DNA of 64,000 nt from Streptomyces aureoverticillatus (GCF_014649395.1 NZ_BMSY01000002.1:620001-684000); one strand, 5' to 3'. Positions 48,469 to 57,611 are shown, counted from the first letter of the stretch. Notes: generated by a model not told the origin, from the sequence alone. Made by a program: numbers and translations.

Positions 48469-51400
48469 GCAGCGACGAGCCACAGCGGCAGCCGGGCGAC
48501 GGGCAGGAGGAGCCCGGCGCCCGGCGCGGGGATTCCGCCGCGCGGCAGGACGGGCCCGCCGACGGCCGGGACGAGCAGACGTCCCGGCCCGGGCCGAGCG
48601 ATCCTGCTTCCGGCCGCGATGCCCGTACGTCCGGCACATCCGGGGCGTCCGGCACGTCCGGCGCGTCCGGCGCGTCCGGCGCGTCCGGCACGTCCGGCAC
48701 GTCCGAGGCGTCCGGCAAGGGCAGCGCTGCGGCCGGGCAGGAGGGCCCGGCGGCCCCCAAGGCCGGGCAGGGCGGCCCCGCGGCCCCGAAGGACGGCCCC
48801 TCCACCCAGCAGCTCCGCCCCATCGGCCGGCCGAGCGGTGCCGCACCGCGGCGGAACGACGCCTCGGCCCAGCAGGAGAGCGGCCCCCGGCCCGCCGCCC
48901 CGCAGGGCCGTGCCGCCTCGGCGCAGGGCGCTCCCGACCCCTCCACCCAGCAGCTCCGGCCCGTCGGCGCCGGGCAGGGGCGGCCGCGCCCCGGGTGGGC
49001 GCCCCGTGAGCCGGAGGAGGGTCCCGGTGCCGGCGCGGGGTCGCCCGACGGCGCTCCGGCCGCGCAGGGTGCCGCCGGCGCTCCCCCCGCCGAGAACGGC
49101 GGCAAGAACGGCAAGAAGGGCAAGAAGAAGCGGCCCAAGCGCAAGGGCTGGCGGCGGCTGTTCCCGACCTGGCGGATGGTGCTCGCCGGGTTCATCTTCG
49201 TGGTGCTGCTGTGCGCGGGCGCGTTCACCGCGGGCTATCTGCTGATCGACATCCCGCCGGCCAACGCCACGGCCACCAAGCAGGCCAACGTCTACCTGTA
49301 CGCCGACGGCACCGAGCTGGCCCGCGACGACAGCAAGGGCATGAACCGCGAGAACGTCCCCCTGTCCAAGGTCCCCAAGCACGTGCAGCACGCCGTGCTC
49401 GCCGCCGAGGACCGGGACTTCTACGGGGAGTCCGCCGTCGACCCGAAGGCGATGCTCCGCGCCGCCTACAACACGGTCACCGGCAAGGGCAAGCAGTCCG
49501 GTTCGACGATCACGCAGCAGTACGTGAAGAACTACTACCTGGGCCAGGAGCAGACGGTCACCCGCAAGGTGAAGGAGTTCTTCATCGCGATCAAGCTGGA
49601 CCGCGAGGTGAGCAAGGACGACATCCTCGAGGGCTATCTGAACACCAGCTACTTCGGCCGCAACGCGTACGGCGTGCAGGCCGCCGCCCAGGCGTACTAC
49701 GGCAAGGACGTCGAGGACCTCAGCGTGGGCCAGGGCGCGTATCTCGCCACGCTCGTGAACGCCCCGAACGCCTACGACGTGGCGGCCCACCCGGAGAACA
49801 AGCCGAACGCCCTGGGCCGCTGGAACTACGTCCTGAACGGCATGGTCAAGGAGGGCTGGCTGTCCTCCGCCGAACGGCAGAAGCAGAAGTTCCCGATGCC
49901 GGAGCAGGCCAAGGGCAACCAGGACCTGTCGGGGCAGCGCGGCTATGTGGTCAAGGCCGTGGAGGACTACCTCATCGACAACAGGATCGTCGAGGAGGAC
50001 GACCTCCACAAGGGCGGCTACCGCATCACCACCACCCTGCAGAAGCCCAAGCAGGACGCGTTCGTGGAGGCCGTCAAGGACCAGGTGATGTCGAAGGTCG
50101 ACAAGAAGGCCCGCAAGATCGACCGGAACGTGCGGGTGGGCGGCGCCTCCATCGACCCGGCGACCGGCAAGGTCGTCGCGATGTACGGCGGCATCGACTA
50201 CACCAAGCAGTTCGTCAACAACGCGACCCGGCGTGACTACCAGGTCGGCTCGACCTTCAAGCCGTTCGTGTTCACCTCGGCCGTGCAGAACGGCTCGACC
50301 ACCCAGGCCGGCCAGGCGATCACGCCGAACACCATCTACGACGGCAACAACAAGCGTCCGGTGCAGGGCTGGGACGGCGGCCAGTACGCGCCCGCCAACG
50401 AGGACGACGGCATGTACGGCGACATCACGGTGCGCGAGGCCACGGACAAGTCCGTGAACTCCGTGTACGCGCAGATGGCCGTCGACGTCGGCTCGGACAA
50501 GGTCAAGGACACCGCGGTCGCGCTCGGCGTCCCGGAGAAGACCCCGGACCTCACCGCGTCCCCGTCGATCGCGCTCGGCCCGTCCACGGCCTCCGTGCTC
50601 GACATGACGGGCGCGTACGCGACGCTCGCCAACCACGGCCAGCACGGCTCGTACACGATCGTCGAGAAGATCACCAAGGACGGCGAGAACGTCGCGCTGC
50701 CGGAGCGCGGGGAGAAGACGGCGGTGAGCCGCGAGGCCGCGGACACCACCACGTCGATCCTGCGCAGCGTCGTCGACTCCGGCACGGGCACGGAGGCGCT
50801 CGCCGCGGGCCGTCCCGCGGCCGGCAAGACCGGCACGGCGGAAGAGGACAAGGCGGCCTGGTTCGCCGGCTACACCCCGGACCTGGCGACGGTCGTGGCC
50901 ATCATGGGCGCGGACCCGGAGACGGCCAAGCAGACCCCGCTGTACGGGGCGCTCGGCGAGCCGCGCATCAACGGCGGCGGCTATCCGGCGAAGGTCTGGG
51001 CGCAGTTCACCAAGGACGCCTTGGAGGGCAAGCCCGCCAAGGAGTTCGAGCTGGAGCTGGAGCCCGGCGCGGACGTGCCGGTGCAGCCGGATCCGTCGGA
51101 CAGCGCCGAGGAGCCGGGCACGGGCGACGAGGACACCGACGGGGCGACCGACGGCGCCACCGACGGGGCCGACGGCGGCGCCGACGGCGGTGCTACGGAC
51201 GGCGCCACGCCGGGGCAGGACCAGGGCGGCCAGAGCCAGGGTCAGGACCAGGGCCAGACGCAGGGGCAGGACCAGGGGCAGACGCAGGGGCCGACCCAGG
51301 GTCAGGACCAGGGCCAGACCCAGGGCCAGGACCAGGGGCAGACGCAGGGGCCCGGCGGGGGTGACGCCGACGGGGGCGCGGCCGACGGCGGTGCCGCTGA

Positions 51401-51494
51401 CGGCGGGACGGACCAGGGCGGCCAGCAGGGCGCCTTGGGCGGGCTGACGCAGGGCACGAGCACCGGGCGGAGCGGCGGCCGGGACGGCGACTGA
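48465..51494 (+). CDS. Bifunctional penicillin-binding protein (GT51 transglycosylase and transpeptidase)
   Basis: The 1009-residue class A PBP builds and cross-links peptidoglycan. A 230-residue Pro/Gly/Ser-rich cytosolic tail with TSGASG repeats precedes one membrane anchor (about 235-255). The GT51 domain has the catalytic glutamate in AAEDRDFYGE (about 313) and GSTITQQYVKN. The transpeptidase has STFK (about 595), SVN (about 662) and KTGT (about 786). After about 870 a Gly/Gln/Asp-rich repeat tail lies outside the cell. The ATG overlaps the stop of a tiny upstream ORF. The tails are longer than in most class A PBPs. Confidence 0.92.
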   Translation: MSSDEPQRQPGDGQEEPGARRGDSAARQDGPADGRDEQTSRPGPSDPASGRDARTSGTSGASGTSGASGASGASGTSGTSEASGKGSAAAGQEGPAAPKAGQGGPAAPKDGPSTQQLRPIGRPSGAAPRRNDASAQQESGPRPAAPQGRAASAQGAPDPSTQQLRPVGAGQGRPRPGWAPREPEEGPGAGAGSPDGAPAAQGAAGAPPAENGGKNGKKGKKKRPKRKGWRRLFPTWRMVLAGFIFVVLLCAGAFTAGYLLIDIPPANATATKQANVYLYADGTELARDDSKGMNRENVPLSKVPKHVQHAVLAAEDRDFYGESAVDPKAMLRAAYNTVTGKGKQSGSTITQQYVKNYYLGQEQTVTRKVKEFFIAIKLDREVSKDDILEGYLNTSYFGRNAYGVQAAAQAYYGKDVEDLSVGQGAYLATLVNAPNAYDVAAHPENKPNALGRWNYVLNGMVKEGWLSSAERQKQKFPMPEQAKGNQDLSGQRGYVVKAVEDYLIDNRIVEEDDLHKGGYRITTTLQKPKQDAFVEAVKDQVMSKVDKKARKIDRNVRVGGASIDPATGKVVAMYGGIDYTKQFVNNATRRDYQVGSTFKPFVFTSAVQNGSTTQAGQAITPNTIYDGNNKRPVQGWDGGQYAPANEDDGMYGDITVREATDKSVNSVYAQMAVDVGSDKVKDTAVALGVPEKTPDLTASPSIALGPSTASVLDMTGAYATLANHGQHGSYTIVEKITKDGENVALPERGEKTAVSREAADTTTSILRSVVDSGTGTEALAAGRPAAGKTGTAEEDKAAWFAGYTPDLATVVAIMGADPETAKQTPLYGALGEPRINGGGYPAKVWAQFTKDALEGKPAKEFELELEPGADVPVQPDPSDSAEEPGTGDEDTDGATDGATDGADGGADGGATDGATPGQDQGGQSQGQDQGQTQGQDQGQTQGPTQGQDQGQTQGQDQGQTQGPGGGDADGGAADGGAADGGTDQGGQQGALGGLTQGTSTGRSGGRDGD
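48628..48722. repeat. CGTCCGGCG-type nonamer coding repeat
   Basis: Nine or ten near-identical GCGTCCGGC/ACGTCCGGC units encode TSG/ASG repeats in the cytosolic tail of the penicillin-binding protein. Confidence 0.75.
51220..51360. repeat. CAGGGCCAG-type coding repeat in the PBP C-terminal tail
   Basis: Imperfect 12-24 base units encode alternating GQDQGQTQ stretches at the extracellular end of the penicillin-binding protein. Confidence 0.75.
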
Positions 51495-51511
51495 CCGCGC
51501 GCGAGCGGGGC

Positions 51512-51550
51512 GGGAGGGGGCGGCGGCTCACGGGGTCGCCGCCCCCTCCC
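51512..51550 (+). terminator. Terminator hairpin after the PBP gene
   Basis: GGGAGGGGGCGGCG (51512-51525) pairs perfectly with CGCCGCCCCCTCCC (51537-51550) around an 11-base loop. It lies between convergent genes (PBP and SMR) and has no T-run. Confidence 0.7.
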
Positions 51551-51601
51551 TATGAACCTCGTCCCCGGGGCAGTGGCCCGGGAGCAGTGGCCCGGCGGAG
51601 G

Positions 51602-51922
51602 TCAGTGGCCTGACGTCGCCTTCAGGCCCACGACGGCCACCAGCAGCAGGGCCACGAAGAAGATCCGGGCCGCGGTGGCGGGCTCGCCGAGCACGAGCAT
51701 GCCGACGACGGCGGCACCCGCGGCGCCGATGCCGACCCACACGCCGTAGGCCGTGCCGATCGGCAGGGACTTGGCGGCGTACGACAGCAGGAACATGCTG
51801 GCGACGATGCCCGCGCCGGTGAACACACTCGGCCACAGGCGGGTGAACCCGTCGGTGAACTTCATGCCGATCGACCAGCCGACCTCGAGCAGACCGGCGA
51901 CGACGAGCAGGACCCAGGCCAT
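51602..51922 (-). CDS. Small multidrug resistance family transporter (SugE/Gdx-like)
   Basis: The 106-residue protein has four transmembrane helices: MAWVLLVVAGLLEVGWSIGMKF with the essential Glu13, then SYAAKSLPIGTAYGVWVGIGA and two more. The GWSIGMK sequence after the glutamate resembles the SugE/Gdx guanidinium branch. It works as an antiparallel dimer exchanging a cation for protons. It is a single gene, not the paired type. I found no guanidine riboswitch upstream. Confidence 0.87.
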   Translation of the reverse strand: MAWVLLVVAGLLEVGWSIGMKFTDGFTRLWPSVFTGAGIVASMFLLSYAAKSLPIGTAYGVWVGIGAAGAAVVGMLVLGEPATAARIFFVALLLVAVVGLKATSGH

Positions 51923-52026
51923 GACGGCACCTCCGAAAACTGGACTTCAGGGGTGCGTCGTCTTTGCGGATCCCGGTACGGCGCGTCTCGTCGGGGTCCT
52001 TCCAAGGTAGCAAAGGGCACGCAAAA

Positions 52027-52071
52027 GGGGCCGGTGACGATGGTCACCAGCCCCACGGGCACACCGGCCCC
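52027..52071 (-). terminator. Terminator of the GroES-like gene
   Basis: On the minus strand GGGGCCGGTG (52071-52062) pairs with CACCGGCCCC (52036-52027), followed by TTTTGC. An inner hairpin GGTGAC-GATG-GTCACC at 52033-52048 is an alternative fold. It lies just after the GroES-like stop codon at 52081. Confidence 0.65.
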
Positions 52072-52080
52072 GCGGTCCCG

Positions 52081-52437
52081 CTACAGGTAAAGGCCCGTCG
52101 AGTCCTCGGACCCCTCGAAGCGGTCCGCGGCCACGGCGTGCAGATCGCGCTCGCGCATCAGGACGTACGCCACGCCCCGCACCTCGACCTCGGCCCGGTC
52201 CTCCGGGTCGTACAGGACCCGGTCGCCCGGCTCGACGGTGCGCACGTTCTGCCCCACGGCGACGACCTCGGCCCAGGCCAGGCGCTTGCCGACGGCCGCC
52301 GTGGCGGGGATCAGGATGCCACCGCCGGAGCGCCGCTCGCCCTCCGAGGTGTCCTGGCGCACGAGCACGCGGTCGTGCAGCATCCGGATCGGCAGCTTGT
52401 CGTCGTGGGTCCTAGGTTCATGTGTCTTGGCGCTCAC
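52081..52437 (-). CDS. GroES-like co-chaperonin family protein
   Basis: The 118-residue protein has the Cpn10 fold: IRMLHDRVLVRQDTSEGERRSGGGILIPATA with a mobile-loop-like GGG region, then WAEVVAVGQNVRTVEPGDRVLYDPEDRAEVEV. No GroEL gene is nearby, and the sequence is more divergent than a canonical GroES (different loop, longer ends), so it may be a secondary paralogue. GTG at 52437 gives the best length. Confidence 0.82.
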   Translation of the reverse strand: MSAKTHEPRTHDDKLPIRMLHDRVLVRQDTSEGERRSGGGILIPATAAVGKRLAWAEVVAVGQNVRTVEPGDRVLYDPEDRAEVEVRGVAYVLMRERDLHAVAADRFEGSEDSTGLYL

Positions 52438-52480
52438 GCCCCGAACCTACCTGCCCGCGGGCGCTCTGTACGCCCCCGGG

Positions 52481-52807
52481 TCAGCCCTTGCGGCGCTTGG
52501 AGCCCACCGCGAAGAACCCCACGAGACCCACCACCACCAGGGCCACGGGCACGATCCGCTCGAGGCGCGGCGCGCCGTTCTCCGTGACGAGCTGGTTCCT
52601 CACGTCGGAGACGAAGCGATTCGCCCCGACGTAGGCCCGGCCGAGGGAGTGGTCGACGCTGGACGCGATCCTGGCCTTGGCGTCGCCGACGATCGTCTTC
52701 GGGTGGACCCTCACCCCGATCTCGTCGAGGGTCTCGGCGAGCTGGTCGCGCCGGCGCTTGATGTCCGCCTCGATCTGCGCAGGGGTCCTGGCATCCGCAT
52801 CCGCCAC
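52481..52807 (-). CDS. DUF3618 membrane protein
   Basis: The 108-residue protein has a DUF3618 N-terminal signature, RTPAQIEADIKRRRDQLAETLDEIGVRVHP, an amphipathic middle and one C-terminal membrane helix (IVPVALVVVGLVGFFAVG) with a basic tail. The start GTG at 52807 has GGAGG seven bases upstream. It is divergent from the peroxiredoxin gene. The function is unknown. Confidence 0.82.
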   Translation of the reverse strand: MADADARTPAQIEADIKRRRDQLAETLDEIGVRVHPKTIVGDAKARIASSVDHSLGRAYVGANRFVSDVRNQLVTENGAPRLERIVPVALVVVGLVGFFAVGSKRRKG

Positions 52808-52962
52808 CGCGCTGCCTCCGTGGGTGTGTGCTGGTTCCGGTCGTTCCACAGTCTGTCAGCTTCGCCCTCGTCGCACCCCACGGCACCCCTATTACGCTCG
52901 ACTCCGTCACCACAACCACAGATGCGTGCGCGCCCCGCGCGCGGCGCGCGAGGAGACCGAAC

Positions 52963-53430
52963 ATGAGCGAGCGACTGCAGCCCGGGGACACCGCCCCCGC
53001 CTTCACCCTGCCCGACGCCGACGGCAAGGAGGTCTCCCTGGCGGACCACAAGGGCCGCAAGGTCATCGTGTACTTCTACCCCGCCGCGCTCACCCCGGGC
53101 TGCACCAAGCAGGCCTGCGACTTCACGGACAACCTGGACGTGCTCGCGGCCGCGGGCTACGACGTCATCGGCGTCTCCCCCGACAAGCCGGAGAAGCTCG
53201 CGAAGTTCCGCGAGAAGGAGAACCTGAAGGTCACGCTGGTCGGCGACCCGTCCAAGGAGACCCTGGAGGCGTACGGCGCCTTCGGCGAGAAGAAGCTGTA
53301 CGGCAAGACCGTGACCGGCGTGATCCGCTCGACGGTCGTCGTGGACGAGGCGGGCAAGGTCGAGCACGCCTTCTACAACGTCAAGGCGACGGGCCACGTG
53401 GCGAAGATCATCCGGGACCTGGGCGTCTGA
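52963..53430 (+). CDS. bcp: Thioredoxin-dependent thiol peroxidase, Bcp/PrxQ type
   Basis: The 155-residue peroxiredoxin has the peroxidatic motif FYPAALTPGCTKQACDF: catalytic cysteine in TPGC and resolving cysteine five residues later, the hallmark of the atypical two-cysteine PrxQ class. It reduces peroxides using thioredoxin. ATG at 52963 follows CGAGGAGA. A strong terminator follows 30 bases after the stop. Confidence 0.93.
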   Translation: MSERLQPGDTAPAFTLPDADGKEVSLADHKGRKVIVYFYPAALTPGCTKQACDFTDNLDVLAAAGYDVIGVSPDKPEKLAKFREKENLKVTLVGDPSKETLEAYGAFGEKKLYGKTVTGVIRSTVVVDEAGKVEHAFYNVKATGHVAKIIRDLGV

Positions 53431-53460
53431 CGCGACCTGCCGCTGCCCGGCGAATGTGAC

Positions 53461-53484
53461 AAAGCCCCCCTCATGGGGGGCTTT
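53461..53484 (+). terminator. Rho-independent terminator after bcp
   Basis: AAAGCCCCCC and GGGGGGCTTT pair perfectly around TCAT, followed by CGTTTG. It is the most canonical terminator in the window. Confidence 0.85.
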
Positions 53485-53574
53485 CGTTTGCGATCGCGGA
53501 GTGCGAGCACAAGCATCCGGTGGACCGCTCACCGCAGGGGTCCGAGGATCACGCTCAGCGAAAGGACCAGCTCC

Positions 53575-55098
53575 ATGGCGGCCAGCAGCCACCCGGCCGA
53601 CCCCGAGACGGACGCCCTTCCGGGTGCCGACCCGGAGGCGGTGAAACGTCACCGCCTGCTCTTCCGCGCGATCAGACGGCGCCGGAACCCGCCGCTGCGG
53701 CGCACCGACATCACCGTCACCGACGAGGCGGCCGTACGCCGCGCGGTGAAGGCGGCGTCGCTGGGCAATGCCATGGAGTGGTTCGACTTCGGCATCTACA
53801 GCTATCTGGCCGTCACCATCGGCCATGTCTTCTTCCCGTCCGGGAACGACACGGTCCAGCTGCTCTCGTCGTTCGCCACCTTCGCGGTGTCGTTCCTGGT
53901 GCGGCCGCTCGGCGGCATGGTGTTCGGGCCGATGGGCGACAAGGTGGGCCGCAAGAAGGTCCTCGCGCTGACCATGATCCTGATGGCGGTCGGCACCTTC
54001 GCCATCGGCCTGATCCCGAGCTACGCCGCGATCGGCTTCTGGGCCCCGGTCCTGCTGATCCTCTTCCGCCTGGTGCAGGGCTTCTCCACCGGCGGTGAGT
54101 ACGGAGGCGCGTCCACGTTCATAGCCGAGTACGCGCCGGACAAGCGGCGCGGCTTCTTCGGCAGCTTCCTGGAGTTCGGCACGCTCGCGGGGTACGTGGG
54201 CGCGGCGGGCCTGGTGACCCTCCTGAACACGCTGCTCGACGACGGCGCGATGGAGTCGTGGGGCTGGCGGGTGCCGTTCCTGGTCGCGGGACCGCTCGGC
54301 CTGGTCGGTCTCTATCTGCGGCTGCGCCTCGACGAGACGCCGGCGTTCCAGAAGCTGGAGGACCAGTCGTACCACTCGGCGACCGAGGCGGCCTCCGCCG
54401 TGGAGACGTCCGCCAAGGGCGACCTGGCGAAGATCTTCCGCGACCACTGGCCGACGCTGGTGCTGTGCGTCACCCTGGTCGGTGCGTACAACATCACCAA
54501 CTACATGCTCCTGTCGTACATGCCGACGTATCTGAGCGACGAGCAGGGCTACGACGACGCCCACGGGCTGCTGATCCTCATCGCCATGATGCTGGTCCTG
54601 ATGCTCGTCATCAGCCGCGTCGGCGTGCTGTCCGACCGCTTCGGCCGCAAGCCGCTCCTGATGACCGGCATGGTGGGCTTCCTCGTCCTGTCGATCCCGG
54701 CCTTCCTGCTCATCAAGCAGGGCGCGCTGATCGCCGTCTCGGCAGGCATGCTGATGCTCGGGCTGTCGCTGGTGTGCCTGCTCGGCACGATGTCCGCGAC
54801 GCTCCCGGCGCTCTTCCCCACCTCGGTGCGGTACGGCTCGCTGTCGGTGGGCTACAACCTGTCCGCCTCGCTGTTCGGCGGCACCGCGCCGCTGGTCATC
54901 ACCGCGCTGATCAGCGTCACGGGTACGGACATGATGCCCGCGTACTACTCGATGGCGGCCGCCGTCGTCGGCATCGTCGCGGTGGCCTGCATGAAGGAGA
55001 CCGCGCGCAAGCCCCTCACCGGCTCCCCGCCCTCGGTGGAGAGCGAGGAGGAGGCCACCGAACTGGTGGAGGCGCAGGCCACAGCCCCGAAGTTCTGA
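53575..55098 (+). CDS. MFS transporter, metabolite:proton symporter family (ProP-like)
   Basis: The 507-residue protein has a soluble N terminus of about 60 residues and twelve helices. Diagnostic blocks are ASLGNAMEWFDFGIYSYLA, FGPMGDKVGRKKVLALTM (motif A), and FRLVQGFSTGGEYGGASTFIAEYAPDKRRG, as in the proline/betaine porter ProP and citrate or ketoglutarate relatives. It may import an osmolyte or organic acid. ATG at 53575 lies nine bases after AAGGA; the C-terminal 40 residues are acidic and cytosolic. Confidence 0.88.
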   Translation: MAASSHPADPETDALPGADPEAVKRHRLLFRAIRRRRNPPLRRTDITVTDEAAVRRAVKAASLGNAMEWFDFGIYSYLAVTIGHVFFPSGNDTVQLLSSFATFAVSFLVRPLGGMVFGPMGDKVGRKKVLALTMILMAVGTFAIGLIPSYAAIGFWAPVLLILFRLVQGFSTGGEYGGASTFIAEYAPDKRRGFFGSFLEFGTLAGYVGAAGLVTLLNTLLDDGAMESWGWRVPFLVAGPLGLVGLYLRLRLDETPAFQKLEDQSYHSATEAASAVETSAKGDLAKIFRDHWPTLVLCVTLVGAYNITNYMLLSYMPTYLSDEQGYDDAHGLLILIAMMLVLMLVISRVGVLSDRFGRKPLLMTGMVGFLVLSIPAFLLIKQGALIAVSAGMLMLGLSLVCLLGTMSATLPALFPTSVRYGSLSVGYNLSASLFGGTAPLVITALISVTGTDMMPAYYSMAAAVVGIVAVACMKETARKPLTGSPPSVESEEEATELVEAQATAPKF

Positions 55099-55145
55099 CT
55101 CTCCGGGCAGCCGCGGCCGGGCGGCCATTACGATGGGCCCGGCAC

Positions 55146-55229
55146 GCGGCCGTGGTGGAACTGGCAGTCACGCTGGGTTTAGGTCCCAGTGGGGTAACTC
55201 CCGTGAGGGTTCGAGTCCCTCCGGCCGCA
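55146..55229 (+). tRNA. tRNA-Leu (anticodon UAG)
   Basis: The acceptor stem is GCGGCCG (55146-55152) with CGGCCGC (55222-55228) and discriminator A. The anticodon arm is CTGGG-TTTAGGT-CCCAG, giving anticodon UAG for CUA codons. A long class II variable arm and the T-loop GGTTCGAGTCC follow. The 3' CCA is not encoded. No duplicated 3' end or integrase gene is nearby. Confidence 0.93.
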
Positions 55230-55236
55230 CTTGCAC

Positions 55237-55264
55237 GAAGGGCGCCTCGGCTGAGGCGCCCTTC
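55237..55264 (+). terminator. Terminator after tRNA-Leu
   Basis: GAAGGGCGCCTC and GAGGCGCCCTTC form a perfect 12-base stem with loop GGCT, seven bases after the tRNA end. Confidence 0.8.
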
Positions 55265-55314
55265 CGTGTCCGGGCGGCCAAGGAGGGGGTCCGGGGGTCC
55301 GGAGGGGCTCCGAC

Positions 55315-55917
55315 TCAGCCGAGCAGTTCGCGCACCACCGGCACCAACGCGCGGAACGCCTTGCCGCGGTGGCTGATCGCGTTCTTCTCGTCCGGCGTGA
55401 GCTCGGCGCAGGTGCGGGTGTCGCCCTCGGGCTGGAGCACCGGGTCGTAGCCGAAGCCGCCGGTGCCCGACGGGGCGTGCCGCAGGGTGCCGAGCAGCCG
55501 GCCCTCGACGACCCGCTCGGTGCCGTCGGGCAGCGCGAGGGCCGCCGCGCACGCGAAGTGGGCGCCGCGGTGCGGGTCGTCGATGTCGCCGAGCTGGGCG
55601 AGCAGCAGCTCCAGGTTGGCGCGGTCGTCGCCGTGCCGGCCGGCCCAGCGCGCGGAGAAAATGCCGGGGGCGCCGCCGAGCACGTCGACGCACAGGCCCG
55701 AGTCGTCGGCGACGGCGGGCAGTCCGGTGGCCCTGGCCAGGGCGTGCGCCTTGAGGAGCGCGTTCTCGGCGAAGGTGACGCCGGTCTCCTTGACGTCGGG
55801 GATGTCCGGGTAGGCCTCCGCGCCGACGAGCTCGTGGTCGAGCCCGGCGTCGGCGAGGATCGCCTTGAGCTCGGTGAGCTTGCCGGTGTTGCGGGTGGCG
55901 AGGATGAGGCGGGTCAT
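55315..55917 (-). CDS. rdgB: Non-canonical purine NTP pyrophosphatase (RdgB/HAM1)
   Basis: The 200-residue cytosolic enzyme removes dITP/XTP from the nucleotide pool. Recognised by LILATRNTGKLTELKAIL at the start, VTFAENALLKAHALA, ADDSGLCVDVLGGAPGIFSARWAG with the catalytic acids, and GTGGFGYDPVLQPEG. The full family length is present. It lies two genes downstream of rph in the same direction, a common actinobacterial order. Confidence 0.94.
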   Translation of the reverse strand: MTRLILATRNTGKLTELKAILADAGLDHELVGAEAYPDIPDVKETGVTFAENALLKAHALARATGLPAVADDSGLCVDVLGGAPGIFSARWAGRHGDDRANLELLLAQLGDIDDPHRGAHFACAAALALPDGTERVVEGRLLGTLRHAPSGTGGFGYDPVLQPEGDTRTCAELTPDEKNAISHRGKAFRALVPVVRELLG

Positions 55918-56017
55918 GGGACCAGTATCGGGCCCGCCGCGGCGCCCTGCCCCGCACCCTGCCCGCGTCCCGTCGGCGTGACAGGGGACGGCGCCAGAAG
56001 GCGCGGGCGGGAGCGGC

Positions 56018-56416
56018 TCAGTCGGTGCAGGCCTTCGTCAGTTCCTTGGCCGCGTCGCCGACCGGGCTCATGTCGGGCGTCCTGTCGCCGCCGTCCTTGG
56101 TGGCGTCGCGGATGTTGTCGACGGCCGTCTCCAGGTGGTCGATGGCCTTGTCCACGTCGGCGTCGTCGGACTTGTCGCGGATGTCGTCGAGGTTGTCCTC
56201 GATGTCGTCGAGCGACTTGTCGGCGTCCCCGGGATCCAGGGCCGCGTCCTGGACGGCTTCGCGCATGTCCTGGATGTTGTCGTGGATGTCGTCGGCCGTC
56301 TTGGCACAGTTGATCGCCTTGTCGACCGGGTCGCAGGCGACGAGGCCGGCGCCCGCCGTGACGGCGATCAGTGCGGTGGCGATGGCGGTAACGGTACGGC
56401 GGTGGCGCGCGGCCAT
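56018..56416 (-). CDS. Small lipoprotein-like secreted protein, acidic helical
   Basis: The 132-residue protein has a signal segment (RRTVTAIATALIAVTAGAGLVAC) ending in an imperfect lipobox (LVAC, cysteine near residue 28). The mature helical domain is rich in Asp, with repeated DDI(H/E/R)DNI-type units (DDIHDNIQDMREAV, DDIEDNLDDIRDKS) and a second cysteine pair. ATG at 56416 follows GGGAGG. It is probably a surface helical bundle of unknown role between rph and rdgB. Confidence 0.75.
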   Translation of the reverse strand: MAARHRRTVTAIATALIAVTAGAGLVACDPVDKAINCAKTADDIHDNIQDMREAVQDAALDPGDADKSLDDIEDNLDDIRDKSDDADVDKAIDHLETAVDNIRDATKDGGDRTPDMSPVGDAAKELTKACTD

Positions 56417-56610
56417 GCGTGGATCCCTCCCCGATGCGGACGGGCGCACGGCTTGGCCCGTACGCTCGCACTCGTAAGAACGCCCGTCCGGGCCCCGACG
56501 GTTGCTTCCCCCGCCGGGCGGCCCGAATCACAACTCGGCCGCGCCACACACCACTTGGCCGGGACCCGCTCCCTCGCGGGGGTGCCGGGCCGCCGACTGC
56601 CGGGTTTGCC

Positions 56611-57342
56611 CTACTTGACCGCTTCGAGCGCTTCGCGCTGGTACGTGGCGAGGTCCACGCAGCCGCCGACGGCGAGGTCGAGCAGCGCGTTCAGCTCCTC
56701 GCGGGCGAACGGCTCGGCCTCGGCGGTGCCCTGGACCTCGACGAAGCGGCCGTCGCCGGTGCACACGACGTTCATGTCGGTGTCGGCCTTCACGTCCTCC
56801 TCGTAACAGAGGTCGAGCAGCGGTACGCCGCCGACGATGCCGACGGACACGGCGCTGACGGTGCCGGTGAGCGGCTTGCGCCCGGCCTTGATCAGCTTCT
56901 TGCCCTGGGCCCAGGCGACGGCGTCGGCCAGCGCGACGTACGCGCCGGTGATGGCCGCGGTGCGGGTGCCGCCGTCGGCCTGGAGGACGTCGCAGTCCAG
57001 GACGATGGTGTTCTCGCCGAGGGCCTTGTAGTCGATGACCGCGCGCAGGGAGCGGCCGATGAGACGGCTGATCTCGTGCGTACGGCCGCCGATCTTGCCG
57101 CGGACGGACTCGCGGTCGCCGCGGGTGTTCGTGGACCGCGGCAGCATCGAGTACTCGGCGGTGACCCATCCCTCGCCGCTGCCCTTGCGCCAGCGGGGCA
57201 CGCCCTCCGTCACGGAGGCCGTGCAGAAGACCTTGGTGTCGCCGAAGGAGATGAGGACGGAGCCCTCGGCGTGCTTGCTCCACCCGCGCTCAATGGTGAT
57301 CGGGCGGAGCTGTTCGGGGGTACGGCCGTCGATACGAGACAT
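56611..57342 (-). CDS. rph: Ribonuclease PH
   Basis: The 243-residue phosphate-dependent 3' exoribonuclease trims tRNA and other RNA ends. Landmarks are [21 protein letters not shown], the RNA/phosphate-binding [31 protein letters not shown], and [23 protein letters not shown]. The length and start agree with the family. Confidence 0.96.
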   Translation of the reverse strand: MSRIDGRTPEQLRPITIERGWSKHAEGSVLISFGDTKVFCTASVTEGVPRWRKGSGEGWVTAEYSMLPRSTNTRGDRESVRGKIGGRTHEISRLIGRSLRAVIDYKALGENTIVLDCDVLQADGGTRTAAITGAYVALADAVAWAQGKKLIKAGRKPLTGTVSAVSVGIVGGVPLLDLCYEEDVKADTDMNVVCTGDGRFVEVQGTAEAEPFAREELNALLDLAVGGCVDLATYQREALEAVK

Positions 57343-57378
57343 GCGTTGAGCCTAGCCTTTGAGCAGACCCGGGGTTGC

Positions 57379-57520
57379 CGCCCCGGGGGCTCCGCCCCCG
57401 GACCCCCGTATCGGCCTGAACGGCCTCGTCCTCAAACGCCGGACGGGCTGAAACTCACCGGCACAATTTCAGCCCCTCCGGCGTTTGAGGAGCGGGGTCT
57501 GGGGCGGAGCCCCAGGAAGG
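57379..57520. repeat. Dispersed intergenic repeat, copy B
   Basis: It holds two hairpins, CCGGGGGC-TCC-GCCCCCGG (57383-57401) and CTGGGGC-GGA-GCCCCAG (57499-57515). Between them TCAAACGCCGGACGGGCTGAA faces TTTCAGCCCCTCCGGCGTTTGA as a longer imperfect inverted repeat. It lies upstream of rph. Related to copies at 44634 and 62400. Confidence 0.75.
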
Positions 57521-57549
57521 GCGGGCGGGTGGGCGGTGCGCACGCACGC

Positions 57550-57588
57550 GTGAGGGCCCTGTTCCGGCCGACGGAACAAGGCCCTCAC
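57550..57588 (-). terminator. Terminator after nagF
   Basis: GTGAGGGCC and TGTTCCG pair with CGGAACA and GGCCCTCAC with one bulge on each side around GCCGA. It lies 24 bases downstream of the nagF stop on the minus strand. Confidence 0.65.
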
Positions 57589-57611
57589 GCACGCTCAGCA
57601 CAGCGCAAGCG

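Noticed and set aside
48243..50645. 800-codon open frame opposite the penicillin-binding protein
   Set aside because: Antisense to a clear class A PBP; composition is Val/Leu/Gly/Arg-biased and typical of shadow frames.
51923..52026. Guanidine riboswitch before the SMR transporter
   Set aside because: I looked for the paired ACGR hairpins of the mini-ykkC type and for the longer ykkC core; neither was present in a foldable form.
52711..55128. 805-codon minus-strand frame opposite the ProP-like transporter
   Set aside because: His/Arg/Gln-rich shadow frame with no start signal and no domain.
55146..55229. tRNA-Leu as integration site for a mobile element
   Set aside because: No integrase gene and no repeat of the tRNA 3' end in the following sequence; conserved core genes follow directly.
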